From an uncultured Eubacteriales bacterium (GTDB taxonomy: Bacteria > Bacillota > Clostridia > Oscillospirales > Acutalibacteraceae), in the NCBI GenBank assembly GCA_934466515.1, contig CAKSLH010000002.1:62001-126000 (forward strand): DNA of 64,000 nt. The letters are read 5' to 3'. A program made the translations under genes and the position numbers. The notes beneath the pieces were generated by a model. That model searched no databases, was not told where the DNA came from, and was given only the letters and a program-made list of their open reading frames with translations. Below are positions 52,160 through 60,606 of the stretch, piece by piece. Each line of letters begins with the position of its first letter. Position 1 is the first letter of the stretch.

Positions 52160-53344
52160 ATGAAAATGAAAAAATATGTTTCCGTGATTTTATCGGCTGT
52201 ATTTGTTTTTGCCTCGGTGTTTTCCGCTCTTCCCGTAAGCGCGGCAAAATCCGCGTCGCAGGTGCAGAATGAAATAAATCAGCTTGAACAGCAGTCAAAA
52301 GCTCTTGAAAAGCAGATTGCGGCTTTAAGTAAGGAAAAAAACAATCAGCAGGCGGTTATAAGCGCAATTCAAAAGAAGATAAGCGTTGTCGAAAGTCAGG
52401 TTATCGCCTGCAATAAACAGATTAGCTCAATAAATGCTAAAATTTCCGAAAACAAAGCTCAGATTGACGCTAAGAATAAAGAAATCGAGTCCGATAAGCT
52501 CACATTTAAAAAGCGTTTCCGCGCGTCTTATATGAGCAATTCCGAAAGCAGCGTTAAAATCCTTTTGGGTGCGGACAGCTTTTCCGAGTATCTCCAGCTT
52601 TCTCAGCTTATGAAGGCTGTAAGCTCTCATGATAAGGCTCTTATGCAGAAATTAGAGGCGGCAATTAAGGAATTGCAGGATAAAAACGCCGAAAATGAAA
52701 AGCTTTTAAGCGAGCAGGTCGAGCTTCAGAAAACCATAGTTCAGAAGCAAAAGGAGCTTGAAACCGACAGAGCAAAGGAACAGAACACCTTAAACAGCTT
52801 ATCGGCTCAGCAGAATACAACCGTTAAGCAGAATAAGGAGCTTGAATCTCAGATAAAGGAAAGGCAGAATTATCTTTTAAGCTTGAGTTCAAATGTCAAT
52901 ATCGTGCTTGACGCGGAGCGCTTTATCTGGCCTGTCCCGGGTTATTATAATGCCACCACTTACGGCGGTCATACCGGCTATGATATCCCGACCAACAGAA
53001 ATATCGGCGTTCCTATTATCGCTATGGCGGACGGCGTAGTAGTAGGCTGTCAAAGCGGATGGAATTCTTCTATGGGAACCTACGGAATGGCAAGCTACGG
53101 AAACTATGTAACTATAGATCACGGTCGCACTCCCACCGGAAACACTTATATCACCCTTTATGCACACATGGTAAGAACTGCTGTATCTCACGGCGCGCAT
53201 GTAAAGCAGGGTCAGGTAATAGGCTATGCAGGTTCGACAGGAAACTCCACAGGGCCCCATGTTCATGTTGAGATTAAGCGTAATAACAGCAGACTTTTAG
53301 GCGGAACGCTTCTTTCTTATATAAGAGGACAAGTTAAGCTGTAA
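52160..53344 (+). CDS. EnvC/PcsB-like murein hydrolase with LytM (M23) domain
   Basis: The ATG at 52160 is preferred because GGAGGA lies at good spacing. The 394-residue protein has a signal peptide ending ALPVSAAKS, a long coiled coil (residues ~35-250), and a C-terminal LytM/M23 domain. The zinc ligands are visible in HTGYDIP, YAHM and HVHVEI. The EnvC/PcsB type is held by FtsX through the coiled coil and cuts septal peptidoglycan. Its position after ftsX supports this. All the active-site zinc ligands seem present, so it is a likely hydrolase rather than only an activator. Confidence 0.92.
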   Translation: MKMKKYVSVILSAVFVFASVFSALPVSAAKSASQVQNEINQLEQQSKALEKQIAALSKEKNNQQAVISAIQKKISVVESQVIACNKQISSINAKISENKAQIDAKNKEIESDKLTFKKRFRASYMSNSESSVKILLGADSFSEYLQLSQLMKAVSSHDKALMQKLEAAIKELQDKNAENEKLLSEQVELQKTIVQKQKELETDRAKEQNTLNSLSAQQNTTVKQNKELESQIKERQNYLLSLSSNVNIVLDAERFIWPVPGYYNATTYGGHTGYDIPTNRNIGVPIIAMADGVVVGCQSGWNSSMGTYGMASYGNYVTIDHGRTPTGNTYITLYAHMVRTAVSHGAHVKQGQVIGYAGSTGNSTGPHVHVEIKRNNSRLLGGTLLSYIRGQVKL

Positions 53345-53832
53345 TGAAAAAAACAGTTATATTTGCGGTTTTAACCTTTTGCTGTATGGTGCTGATTTTC
53401 TGCTTCAGCGCTCAGGACGCGTCGGAGTCGGATAAAACCAGCGACTCGTTTACGGTAAAGGTTTTAAGTACAGTTTCTTCGAAATTCAATGACCTTGACG
53501 AGGAAAAGCAGGCGGAGGTTGTGGACAGCCTTGCGTTTCCCGTAAGAAAAGCCGCTCATTTCAGCATTTATTTCGTTTTGGGAATTTTTTCGGTGCTGAC
53601 CTTTATTTCGGTTAAAAGAATTAAGTTTTATTATAATTCTCTTTTTGCTTTCCTGCTCTGCGCGCTCTATTCGGTGAGCGATGAAATCCATCAGTATTTC
53701 GTTAAGGGCAGAAGCTGTGAAATAAGGGATATGCTTATAGATTCGGGCGCGGCTCTGCTTGCGGTAATAATAGTTACCGCCGTTATAAAAATAGAAAGAG
53801 AAAAGAATTATGCGAAAGAAAAAGCTTCTTGA
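53344..53832 (+). CDS. VanZ family membrane protein
   Basis: The 162-residue protein has four hydrophobic spans and the VanZ markers FPVRKAAHFSIYFVLGIF near residue 65 and SDEIHQYFVKGRSCEIRDMLIDSGAAL near residue 110. VanZ proteins of this type are linked with lipid or glycopeptide resistance traits but their biochemical role is unclear. The ATG overlaps the previous stop and the 3' end overlaps the next gene by 23 bp. Confidence 0.9.
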   Translation: MKKTVIFAVLTFCCMVLIFCFSAQDASESDKTSDSFTVKVLSTVSSKFNDLDEEKQAEVVDSLAFPVRKAAHFSIYFVLGIFSVLTFISVKRIKFYYNSLFAFLLCALYSVSDEIHQYFVKGRSCEIRDMLIDSGAALLAVIIVTAVIKIEREKNYAKEKAS

Positions 53833-54298
53833 ACAAAACACCATGCTTTTTGAGCAAATGAAACAGCTTGAAATTGAGGTTGCGCTCTTAAAAAAAGAGA
53901 TTACTAAAAGGAACGCCGAAATAAAAAGGTTAAGCGCTATGCAAAGCCCAAAGGAGCAAATAAGCACCGGTTTAACCGCAAAACCCGAAAATGAGCAAAG
54001 CGAAGCGGTTAAAAAGGAGCCTAAGGATATCGTTCTTGACGATATCACCGCTTACGGCTCGGATATCATAGGCGAGATAGTTTTAAAAGCAACCGAGCTT
54101 TCGGGGAAATTATCATTAGAGCAGTCGGAAGAAAACAAGGAGCTTGTAAATCTCATATTAGGAAAAACAGAGGTTGCAAAATCCGAAATTCTTTTAGCTG
54201 TTGAAAAAGAAAGCTCCTTTGAAAATAAAAAATCGGAAATAGATAATATTAAAAATAATGCTTTTGAGTATTTCGAAAGCGTTATGGGACAAAAATAA
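53810..54298 (+). CDS. Coiled-coil protein of unknown function
   Basis: The 162-residue protein starts with a heptad-rich coiled coil (LLEQNTMLFEQMKQLEIEVALLKKEI at residues 4-30), has a charged linker, and ends with another helical segment. No signal peptide or membrane span is seen. I do not recognise a family. It overlaps vanZ by 23 bp and is the last gene of the ftsE operon, so a role in division is possible but not shown. Confidence 0.7.
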   Translation: MRKKKLLEQNTMLFEQMKQLEIEVALLKKEITKRNAEIKRLSAMQSPKEQISTGLTAKPENEQSEAVKKEPKDIVLDDITAYGSDIIGEIVLKATELSGKLSLEQSEENKELVNLILGKTEVAKSEILLAVEKESSFENKKSEIDNIKNNAFEYFESVMGQK

Positions 54299-54301
54299 AA
54301 A

Positions 54302-54350
54302 ACACACTCATTCATTTCTTATCTTTAGTTTAAATGAATGGGTGCTTTTG
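54302..54350 (+). terminator. Terminator of the ftsE operon
   Basis: CACTCATTCATTT and AAATGAATGGGTG pair with one G-T wobble and a loop of about 14 bases, and are followed by CTTTTGTTT. Confidence 0.75.
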
Positions 54351-54407
54351 TTTATAAGATATTAGACCATTATGCGCTATCGCGCGGATGTAACCAAACC
54401 CTACCGT

Positions 54408-54527
54408 CTAAAAGGGGAAGCTTTTGGCTCCCTTCTTATGCTTTTAGCATATAGAGGGGAGCTGTCGCGCTTTATGCGCGGCTGAGGGGTATTTTCCGGT
54501 ATCTAGCATCTAGCGTCTAATATCTAG
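54408..54527 (+). repeat. Intergenic repeat R2, copy A
   Basis: About 120 bp that recurs in the same direction at 58898-59018. It starts with AAAGGGGAAGCTTTTGGCTC, has an inner hairpin built on CGCGCTTTATGCGCGG and a closing pair GAGGGGAGC/GCTGAGGGG-like, and ends with a tandem of CTAG-containing 9-10-mers. The two copies bracket the MarR/ABC operon. From memory, similar repeats are common between genes in gut Firmicutes. Confidence 0.85.
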
Positions 54528-54631
54528 CATGTGTGGTATTTTTTATATTGTAGTCACCGAACGATTTTATGCCTAAAAAAATCATATTCAGCCTCAAAAT
54601 CCGACTTAACAAAAAGTTAATATTTTTCTTG

Positions 54632-54660
54632 TTGACAATAAAAATTCAAAGTTGTATAAT
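54632..54660 (+). promoter_or_regulatory. Consensus promoter of the MarR/ABC operon
   Basis: TTGACA at 54632-54637 and TATAAT at 54655-54660 are both perfect hexamers separated by 17 bp. Confidence 0.9.
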
Positions 54661-54674
54661 GTTAGCAAACTAAC
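54661..54674 (+). promoter_or_regulatory. MarR-type operator at the transcription start
   Basis: GTTAGCAAACTAAC is an inverted repeat directly after the -10 box, so a bound repressor would block the start. MarR proteins commonly bind sites of this shape. Confidence 0.8.
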
Positions 54675-54693
54675 AATTAAGGGAGGTAAAATT

Positions 54694-55137
54694 TTGGAGG
54701 ATGAGCATTCAGTCGGTCTTACAATAAGAAAGATGAACTCCGTAATCCGCAGGGATATCGAGAGGACAAATTCCTTAAAGGGTATCAATGCTAAAGGCGT
54801 GCATGGTTGGGCGATTAAATACTTTCACGATAACGGTGACAGAGACATTTATCAGCGTGATTTTGAAGAAAAATTTGCTATCCGCCGTTCAACCGCAACT
54901 CAGTTCTTAAAAACCATGGAAAAAAACGGACTGATAAAAAGAGAAAGCGTAGACAGCGACGGCAGGCTAAAAAAAATAATTTTAACCGACCGTGCGGAGG
55001 ATATCCTGAAATTTATTGAAGATGATATTAAAAAGCGCGAAAAATTGATGAGAGAAGGTATTTCGGAAAAGGAACTGAATACTTTTTTTAATGTATCAAA
55101 AAAAATCATATCTAATTTGGAGGATAGAAATGATTAA
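54694..55137 (+). CDS. MarR family transcriptional regulator
   Basis: The start is a TTG at 54694 after AAGGGAGGT. An upstream in-frame ATG at 54652 overlaps the promoter and cannot be used. The 147-residue protein has a MarR winged helix-turn-helix: GWAIKYFHDNGDRDIYQRDFEEKFAIRRSTATQFLKTMEKNGLI, and the wing segment RESVDSDGRLKKIILTD. It likely represses itself and the two ABC genes, which start 8 bp before its stop codon. The ligand would be a drug or metabolite exported by the transporter. Confidence 0.9.
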   Translation: MEDEHSVGLTIRKMNSVIRRDIERTNSLKGINAKGVHGWAIKYFHDNGDRDIYQRDFEEKFAIRRSTATQFLKTMEKNGLIKRESVDSDGRLKKIILTDRAEDILKFIEDDIKKREKLMREGISEKELNTFFNVSKKIISNLEDRND

Positions 55138-56875
55138 AAAACTGACAGGCAGTATAAGAGAGTATAAAAAGCCGACATACCTTACTTTGCTGTTTATTAT
55201 CGGAGAGGCTGTCATAGAGGCAGTTATCCCTTTTATTACCGCAAGGCTTGTTAATCAGATCAGAGCAGGTGTAGGACTAACGGTGGTTCTTAAAACAGGC
55301 GGAATTCTTATAATTCTTGCTTTGATGTCGCTTTGCTGCGGCGCAATCGCGGGATATACCTGTTCTAAGGCTTCCGCAGGATTTTCAAAGAACTTGCGGC
55401 ATGATATTTTTTCCCGAATACAAACCTTTGACTTTGCGAATATAGACAAATTTTCTTCTTCTTCGCTCGTAACCCGTCTTACAACGGATATAACCAATGT
55501 TCAGATGTCGTTTATGATGATTATAAGAACGGCGATAAGAAGTCCGCTTATGTTTATTTTTTCAATCGTTATGGCTTATATCATGGGCGGAAAGCTTGCG
55601 ACTGTTTTTGTAATAGTTGTTCCTGTTTTGCTTTTCGGACTTTTAATGATAGGTAAAAAGGCAATGCCGGCTTTCAGAAGCGTATTTAAAAAATATGACC
55701 GCCTCAATGAGTCGATTGAAGAAAATGTCAGAGCAATAAGAGTTGTAAAGGGCTTTGCGAGAGAGGAATATGAAAAGAAAAAATTCGGAGCAGCGGCTGA
55801 TGATATTTGCAGGGATTTTACAAAAGCCGAAAGAATTGTCGCTTTAAACGGACCTTTAATGCAGCTTTGTATGTATTTTAATATGGCGTTTATTTTAATC
55901 GTCGGCTCAAAGCTTATAGTTTCAACTAAGGCGGCGGCTCTCGATGTCGGACAGATTTCCGCAATGCTAACCTATGGCGTACAGATTTTAATGTCGCTTA
56001 TGATGCTTTCAATGATCTATGTTATGATTACAATGTCTGTTGAATCTGTTAAGCGAATTTGCGAGGTTTTGGATGAAAAGCCTTTGCTTCATAATCCCGA
56101 AAACGCGGTTTATGAGGTTAAAAACGGAGACATAGATTTTGATGATGTAAGCTTTAAGTATTCTGAAAAAGCAAAGAAATTTGCTCTTAAAGATATTGAT
56201 CTTCATATTAAATCAGGTCAGACCGTGGGAATTATGGGCTCGACAGGATCAAGCAAAACGTCTTTGGTTCAGCTTATTCCGAGACTTTATGATGCAACTG
56301 AGGGAACTGTTAAGGTCGGAGACATTGATGTTAAGGATTACGATATAAAGTCGCTCAGAGAAAGCGTTGCAATGGTGCTGCAAAAAAATCAGCTTTTTGC
56401 GGGAACTATCAAGGATAATCTTCGCTGGGGCAATGAATTTGCAACCGACGCCGAGATTGAAGAGGCTTGCAGACTTGCTCAGGCGGACGAATTTATTAAC
56501 ACATTCCCCGATAAATATGATACCTTTATCGAGCAGGGCGGAGCGAACGTCTCGGGCGGTCAGAAACAAAGGCTTTGTATTGCAAGAGCGCTTCTTAAAA
56601 AGCCTAAGATTTTAATTCTTGACGATTCCACAAGTGCGGTCGATACCAAGACCGACGCGCTTATAAGAGAGGGCTTTAAGAGTTATATCCCCGATACCAC
56701 AAAGATAATTATAGCTCAAAGAGTCAATTCGGTTCAGGACGCCGATGTTATCATAGTTATGGAAAACGGCGGAATTTCCGCAGTCGGAAGTCATGAGGAG
56801 CTGTTAAAATCAAGCGAGATTTACAGAGAAATATTTGAGCAGCAGACAAGCGGAGGTGAAAGGAATGTCGAATAA
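55130..56875 (+). CDS. ABC exporter half-transporter (degenerate-site subunit)
   Basis: The ATG at 55130 follows GGAGGA; the frame is open further upstream but overlaps marR. The 581-residue protein has six membrane spans and an ATPase domain. Walker A reads GSTGSSKTS (Ser in place of the usual Gly), the signature VSGGQ is good, and Walker B ends ILILDDST, with Asp instead of the catalytic Glu. This marks the degenerate half of a heterodimeric exporter of the LmrC/BmrC type. Its partner overlaps it by 11 bp. Confidence 0.92.
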   Translation: MIKKLTGSIREYKKPTYLTLLFIIGEAVIEAVIPFITARLVNQIRAGVGLTVVLKTGGILIILALMSLCCGAIAGYTCSKASAGFSKNLRHDIFSRIQTFDFANIDKFSSSSLVTRLTTDITNVQMSFMMIIRTAIRSPLMFIFSIVMAYIMGGKLATVFVIVVPVLLFGLLMIGKKAMPAFRSVFKKYDRLNESIEENVRAIRVVKGFAREEYEKKKFGAAADDICRDFTKAERIVALNGPLMQLCMYFNMAFILIVGSKLIVSTKAAALDVGQISAMLTYGVQILMSLMMLSMIYVMITMSVESVKRICEVLDEKPLLHNPENAVYEVKNGDIDFDDVSFKYSEKAKKFALKDIDLHIKSGQTVGIMGSTGSSKTSLVQLIPRLYDATEGTVKVGDIDVKDYDIKSLRESVAMVLQKNQLFAGTIKDNLRWGNEFATDAEIEEACRLAQADEFINTFPDKYDTFIEQGGANVSGGQKQRLCIARALLKKPKILILDDSTSAVDTKTDALIREGFKSYIPDTTKIIIAQRVNSVQDADVIIVMENGGISAVGSHEELLKSSEIYREIFEQQTSGGERNVE

Positions 56876-58814
56876 ACAGTTTAACGGAAAAAGGCCAATG
56901 CCTATGGGCAAGAAAAGGATTGACGGTGCGTCGCTTAAAAGACTTTTAAAGCTCCTTTTTAAAACCTATCCTGTGCTTGTTCCTCTTGCGGCTGTATGTA
57001 CTATACTTTGCTCGGTGGTATCCTCAATTCCTGCAATTTTTCAGCAAAAGGTTATTGCGGATATCGTAACCTTCTGCAAAAGCGGAGACTGGACTGCGGC
57101 AAAGGCGGTTATTCTTCCTAAGGTATATATCCTTATCGCGCTTTATGTTGTCGCGATAATAAGTATAACCTTACAGTCGCAGATAATGGCTGTAATAACT
57201 CAGGGCTTCCTTAACAAAATGAGAAAGCTTACATTTAATGGAATGCAGAATCTTCCCGTTAAATTCTTCGATACCAATAAGCACGGCGATATCATGAGCT
57301 ATTATACAAATGATATTGATACAATGCGCGAGCTTGTTTCAAGAGCATTGCCGTCACTTTTGCAGGCTTCGATTATAGTTCTGTGCGTGCTTTTCATAAT
57401 GCTTTATTACAGCGTTTGGATGACCCTTGTTGTCCTGCTCGGTGTAGTCGCTATGGCTTTTGTTTCGAAAAAGGTCGGCGGCGGCTCCGCTAAATACTTT
57501 ATCCGTCAGCAGCAGTCTTTAGGTAAAACAGAGGGCTACATTCAGGAAATGATGAGCGGACAAAAGGTAGTAAAGGTTTTTTGTCATGAGGAAAAATGCG
57601 AAAAGGGCTTCGACGAAATAAATGAACAGCTTTATTCCGATAGCTTCAAGGCAAATGCCTATGCAAACTGCTTAGGACCGATAATTCAGAATATCGGAAA
57701 CATCCTTTATGTCGTTATTGCAACCGTCGGCGGAGTTTTGCTCCTTTTAAAGGCCCCTAACCCCTCAATTTCCGCAATTTTTGCAGGAAGCCTCGGAGTG
57801 CTGACGATTGATGTAATAGTTCCGTTTTTAAATATGGCAAAGCAGTTTACCGGAAATATCAATCAGGTAACACAGCTTATAAATGTCGTCGCAATGGGTA
57901 TGGCAGGCGCCGACAGGGTATTTAAGCTTATGGATATGGAGCCTGAGGCGGACAACGGCTATGTAACTCTTGTTAATGTTACAAAGGATAAGGACGGCAA
58001 TTTAAAGGAAACCGATAAAAGAACCGATATGTGGGCATGGAAGCATCCTCATCATGACGGCACAGTCACTTTAACAGAGCTTAAGGGCGATGTTGTTATG
58101 GACCATATTGATTTCGGATATGTCGAGGGCAAGAATGTTTTGCATGATGTAAGCGTTTATGCGAATCCCGGTCAAAAGGTTGCGTTCGTCGGAGCGACGG
58201 GTGCGGGAAAAACCACTATCACAAACCTTATAAACAGATTTTATGATATTGACGACGGCAAGATAAGGTATGACGGTATAAATATCAATAAAATCAAAAA
58301 GGCCGATTTAAGGCGCTCGCTCGGTATCGTTTTGCAGGATACAAACCTGTTTACGGGAAGCGTTCTCGATAATATAAGATACGGCAGACTTGACGCAACC
58401 GATGAGGAATGCGAAGCCGCCGCAAAGCTTGTCGGAGCGGACGATTTTATTTCCCGACTGCCTGAAGGCTACGATACGGTTATCGCTAATAACGGCGCTA
58501 ACCTTTCACAGGGTCAAAGACAGCTTATTTCAATTGCGAGAGCCGCTGTCGCCGATCCGCCCGTTATGATACTTGACGAGGCAACCTCTTCTATTGATAC
58601 CAGAACCGAGTCGATAGTTCAGCGCGGAATGGATAAGCTTATGGATGGAAGAACGGTATTCGTTATCGCACACAGGCTTTCAACGGTCAAGAATTCCGAT
58701 GTTATAATGGTGCTTGACCACGGCGTGATCATCGAAAGAGGAAATCACGAAAAGCTTATTGAAGAAAAGGGAATGTACTATCAGCTTTATACCGGAGCAT
58801 TTGAGCTTGAATAA
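56865..58814 (+). CDS. ABC exporter half-transporter (catalytic subunit)
   Basis: The ATG at 56865 follows GGAGGTGAAAGGA. The 649-residue protein has six membrane spans and a full ATPase site: Walker A GATGAGKTT near residue 445, signature LSQGQ, and Walker B VMILDEATSSIDTRTE with the catalytic Glu. An insert of about 40 residues (KDKDGNLKETDKRTDMWAWK) lies between the spans and the ATPase. It should pair with the upstream subunit to export drugs, peptides or lipids under MarR control. Confidence 0.93.
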   Translation: MSNKQFNGKRPMPMGKKRIDGASLKRLLKLLFKTYPVLVPLAAVCTILCSVVSSIPAIFQQKVIADIVTFCKSGDWTAAKAVILPKVYILIALYVVAIISITLQSQIMAVITQGFLNKMRKLTFNGMQNLPVKFFDTNKHGDIMSYYTNDIDTMRELVSRALPSLLQASIIVLCVLFIMLYYSVWMTLVVLLGVVAMAFVSKKVGGGSAKYFIRQQQSLGKTEGYIQEMMSGQKVVKVFCHEEKCEKGFDEINEQLYSDSFKANAYANCLGPIIQNIGNILYVVIATVGGVLLLLKAPNPSISAIFAGSLGVLTIDVIVPFLNMAKQFTGNINQVTQLINVVAMGMAGADRVFKLMDMEPEADNGYVTLVNVTKDKDGNLKETDKRTDMWAWKHPHHDGTVTLTELKGDVVMDHIDFGYVEGKNVLHDVSVYANPGQKVAFVGATGAGKTTITNLINRFYDIDDGKIRYDGININKIKKADLRRSLGIVLQDTNLFTGSVLDNIRYGRLDATDEECEAAAKLVGADDFISRLPEGYDTVIANNGANLSQGQRQLISIARAAVADPPVMILDEATSSIDTRTESIVQRGMDKLMDGRTVFVIAHRLSTVKNSDVIMVLDHGVIIERGNHEKLIEEKGMYYQLYTGAFELE

Positions 58815-58819
58815 AATTA

Positions 58820-58860
58820 AGCCTCAGATTTCGCAAATTCTTGCGAAATCTGAGGCTTTC
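58820..58860 (+). terminator. Terminator of the MarR/ABC operon
   Basis: AGCCTCAGATTTCGCAA pairs exactly with TTGCGAAATCTGAGGCT across a short loop and is followed by TTCTG. Confidence 0.85.
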
Positions 58861-58897
58861 TGTCTGGTTAAAGGTTAATTATTCCTGCCTCCCTTGC

Positions 58898-59018
58898 CTA
58901 AAAGGGGGAGCTTTTTTGGCTCCCTTCTTATGCGTCAGCATACAGAGGGGAGCTGTCGCGCTTTATGCGCGGCTGAGGGGTATTTTCTAGTATCTAACAT
59001 CTAGCGTCTAATATCTAG
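58898..59018 (+). repeat. Intergenic repeat R2, copy B
   Basis: A direct copy of 54408-54527 with scattered changes. The segment GGGGAGCTGTCGCGCTTTAT and what follows up to GAGGGGTATTTT is unchanged over 35 bases or more, while the CTAG-rich tail has point changes. Confidence 0.85.
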
Positions 59019-59049
59019 TTTGATAAATGCTCTTTGGCAGTCAGATATT

Positions 59050-59799
59050 TCATTTTGAAATATTCGAAGCGGCTTCAAGAACAAGCTTTGCCGTTTCCTT
59101 TAGCTTTTTATCATTCATTCTCGACGCGGGTGCGGAAACGCTTAGGGCGTATTTATATTCTCCGTAAATATCGGGAATAGCCGCCGCAACACACCTGACG
59201 CCCTCTTCGTTTTCTTCCATATCCGTAGCAAAGCCCGATTTTTTTATGGCTTCAAGCTCATTTAAAAATTCCTCATAATCTGTGACGGTAAACGGTGTTT
59301 TCTTTTCAATCCTTGTTGAATTCCATATACTTTTTGTTTCCGGAATCGGGAGTTTCGCCATTATAGCCTTGCCGACCGCCGTATAAACCATCGGAAGAGA
59401 CAGACCGATTCTTGAAACCATTCGCACAGAATTTTGTATTGATTCGTATTTGTCGATATAGATTATTTCGTTTTCGTTTCTTTCGACCAAGTGCACCGTT
59501 TCCCCCGTTAAATCCGAAAGCCTTTCAAGGTGCGGACGGGCATACCGCCTTATGTCTATAGCACATAGAGTTTTTGAAGAAAGCTTTAAGAATTTTAAGG
59601 TTAATTCATATTTTTCCGTTTTTTCGTTTTTTCTTACATAGGAAAGCTCGCAGAGGGTAGAAAGAAGCCTGAATACCGTTGTTTTATTCAGTCCCGACAG
59701 CACCGAAAGCTCGGTTATTCCGAGCGGTCCGTGGGTACAAATCAGTTCTATCAAGGAAAAAGTTCTTGATACCGATTGTACAGATGAGTTTTCAGACAA
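59050..59799 (-). CDS. IclR family regulator (KdgR-like)
   Basis: The start is taken as the TTG at 59799 because AAAGGAG lies 8 bases upstream, although the frame is open to 59853. The 249-residue protein has an N-terminal winged helix-turn-helix (GITELSVLSGLNKTTVFRLLSTL) and the IclR effector domain (VHLVERNENEIIYIDKYES, AVGKAIMAKLP). It is divergent from the KDPG aldolase/KDG kinase operon and faces two palindromes of KdgR type. The likely ligand is KDG. Confidence 0.9.
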   Translation of the reverse strand: MSENSSVQSVSRTFSLIELICTHGPLGITELSVLSGLNKTTVFRLLSTLCELSYVRKNEKTEKYELTLKFLKLSSKTLCAIDIRRYARPHLERLSDLTGETVHLVERNENEIIYIDKYESIQNSVRMVSRIGLSLPMVYTAVGKAIMAKLPIPETKSIWNSTRIEKKTPFTVTDYEEFLNELEAIKKSGFATDMEENEEGVRCVAAAIPDIYGEYKYALSVSAPASRMNDKKLKETAKLVLEAASNISK

Positions 59800-59860
59800 G
59801 CATATCACTCCTTTATATTTTAAAATTTTATCATATTTCGGTTTGTTTTTCAATTACTCC

Positions 59861-59888
59861 TTGACTTTTTTTCTGTCGGTGTTATAAT
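59861..59888 (+). promoter_or_regulatory. Promoter of the KDPG aldolase/kinase operon
   Basis: TTGACT at 59861-59866 and TATAAT at 59883-59888 have a 16-bp spacer. The two operator palindromes lie just downstream. Confidence 0.75.
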
Positions 59889-59903
59889 AGTTTCGGAAAA
59901 AAA

Positions 59904-59938
59904 GAAACAGTGTTTCATATTGTGAAACGCGGTTTCAC
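59904..59938 (+). promoter_or_regulatory. Tandem KdgR-type operators
   Basis: GAAACAGTGTTTC at 59904-59916 and GTGAAACGCGGTTTCAC at 59922-59938 are two palindromes sharing GAAAC...GTTTC, which is the known recognition pattern of KdgR/IclR proteins. They lie after the -10 box and suit repression. Confidence 0.8.
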
Positions 59939-59961
59939 TATGCGGAACAAGGAGCGATATT

Positions 59962-60606
59962 ATGGAAGATTTAATTAAAAAAATCAGTGACACTGGTGTT
60001 GTGCCGGTAGTTAAGATTGACGACGCTAAGGACGCCGTAAATCTTGCCAAGGCTTTAAGAAACGGCGGAATAAACTGCGCTGAAATTACATTCAGAACTG
60101 CGGCTGCCGAAGAGGCGATAAAGCTTATTTCAAAGGAATTCCCGGATATGCTTATTGCCGCGGGAACGGTTCTTACATGTTCTCAGGCGGATAAGGCAAT
60201 GGCTGCAGGAGCAAGCTTTATAGTTAGCCCCGGGCTTAATCCTGAGGTTGTAAGCCATTGTATAGAAAAGGGTTATCCGGTAATCCCGGGCGTCTGCACT
60301 CCTACAGAGGTAGAAAAGGCGCTTTCAATGGGTCTTAAATATCTTAAATTTTTCCCTGCTGAGGCGGCAGGCGGAGTTAAAATGATAAAGGCAATGTCAG
60401 CTCCGTATACAATGGTTAAATTCATGCCGACAGGCGGAATTAATACCTCAAATCTTAAGGAATATTTAAACTGCAAGGCAATTTTCGCCTGCGGCGGAAG
60501 CTGGATGGTTCCTTCGGATAAAATTGCGTCGGGCGACTTTAAGGCTATTGAAGAGCTTACAGCCGCCGCAGTAGAGCTTTTAAAGGAGATAAGAAACAAT
60601 GGGTAA
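59962..60606 (+). CDS. eda: KDPG / 4-hydroxy-2-oxoglutarate aldolase
   Basis: Eda splits KDPG into pyruvate and glyceraldehyde-3-phosphate. The 214-residue TIM-barrel protein has VVPVVKIDDAKDAVNLAKAL near the N-terminus, AEITFRTAAAEEAIKLI, AAGTVLTCSQADKAMAAGASF, and the Schiff-base lysine in LKFFPAEAAGG near residue 133. It overlaps the kinase gene by 8 bp. It completes hexuronate breakdown together with mannonate dehydratase at 6.2 kb. Confidence 0.95.
   Translation: MEDLIKKISDTGVVPVVKIDDAKDAVNLAKALRNGGINCAEITFRTAAAEEAIKLISKEFPDMLIAAGTVLTCSQADKAMAAGASFIVSPGLNPEVVSHCIEKGYPVIPGVCTPTEVEKALSMGLKYLKFFPAEAAGGVKMIKAMSAPYTMVKFMPTGGINTSNLKEYLNCKAIFACGGSWMVPSDKIASGDFKAIEELTAAAVELLKEIRNNG

Noticed and set aside
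54408..54527. CTAG-rich tail of R2 as a CRISPR array
   Set aside because: The units are about 10 bases with no unique spacers and no cas genes are in the window.
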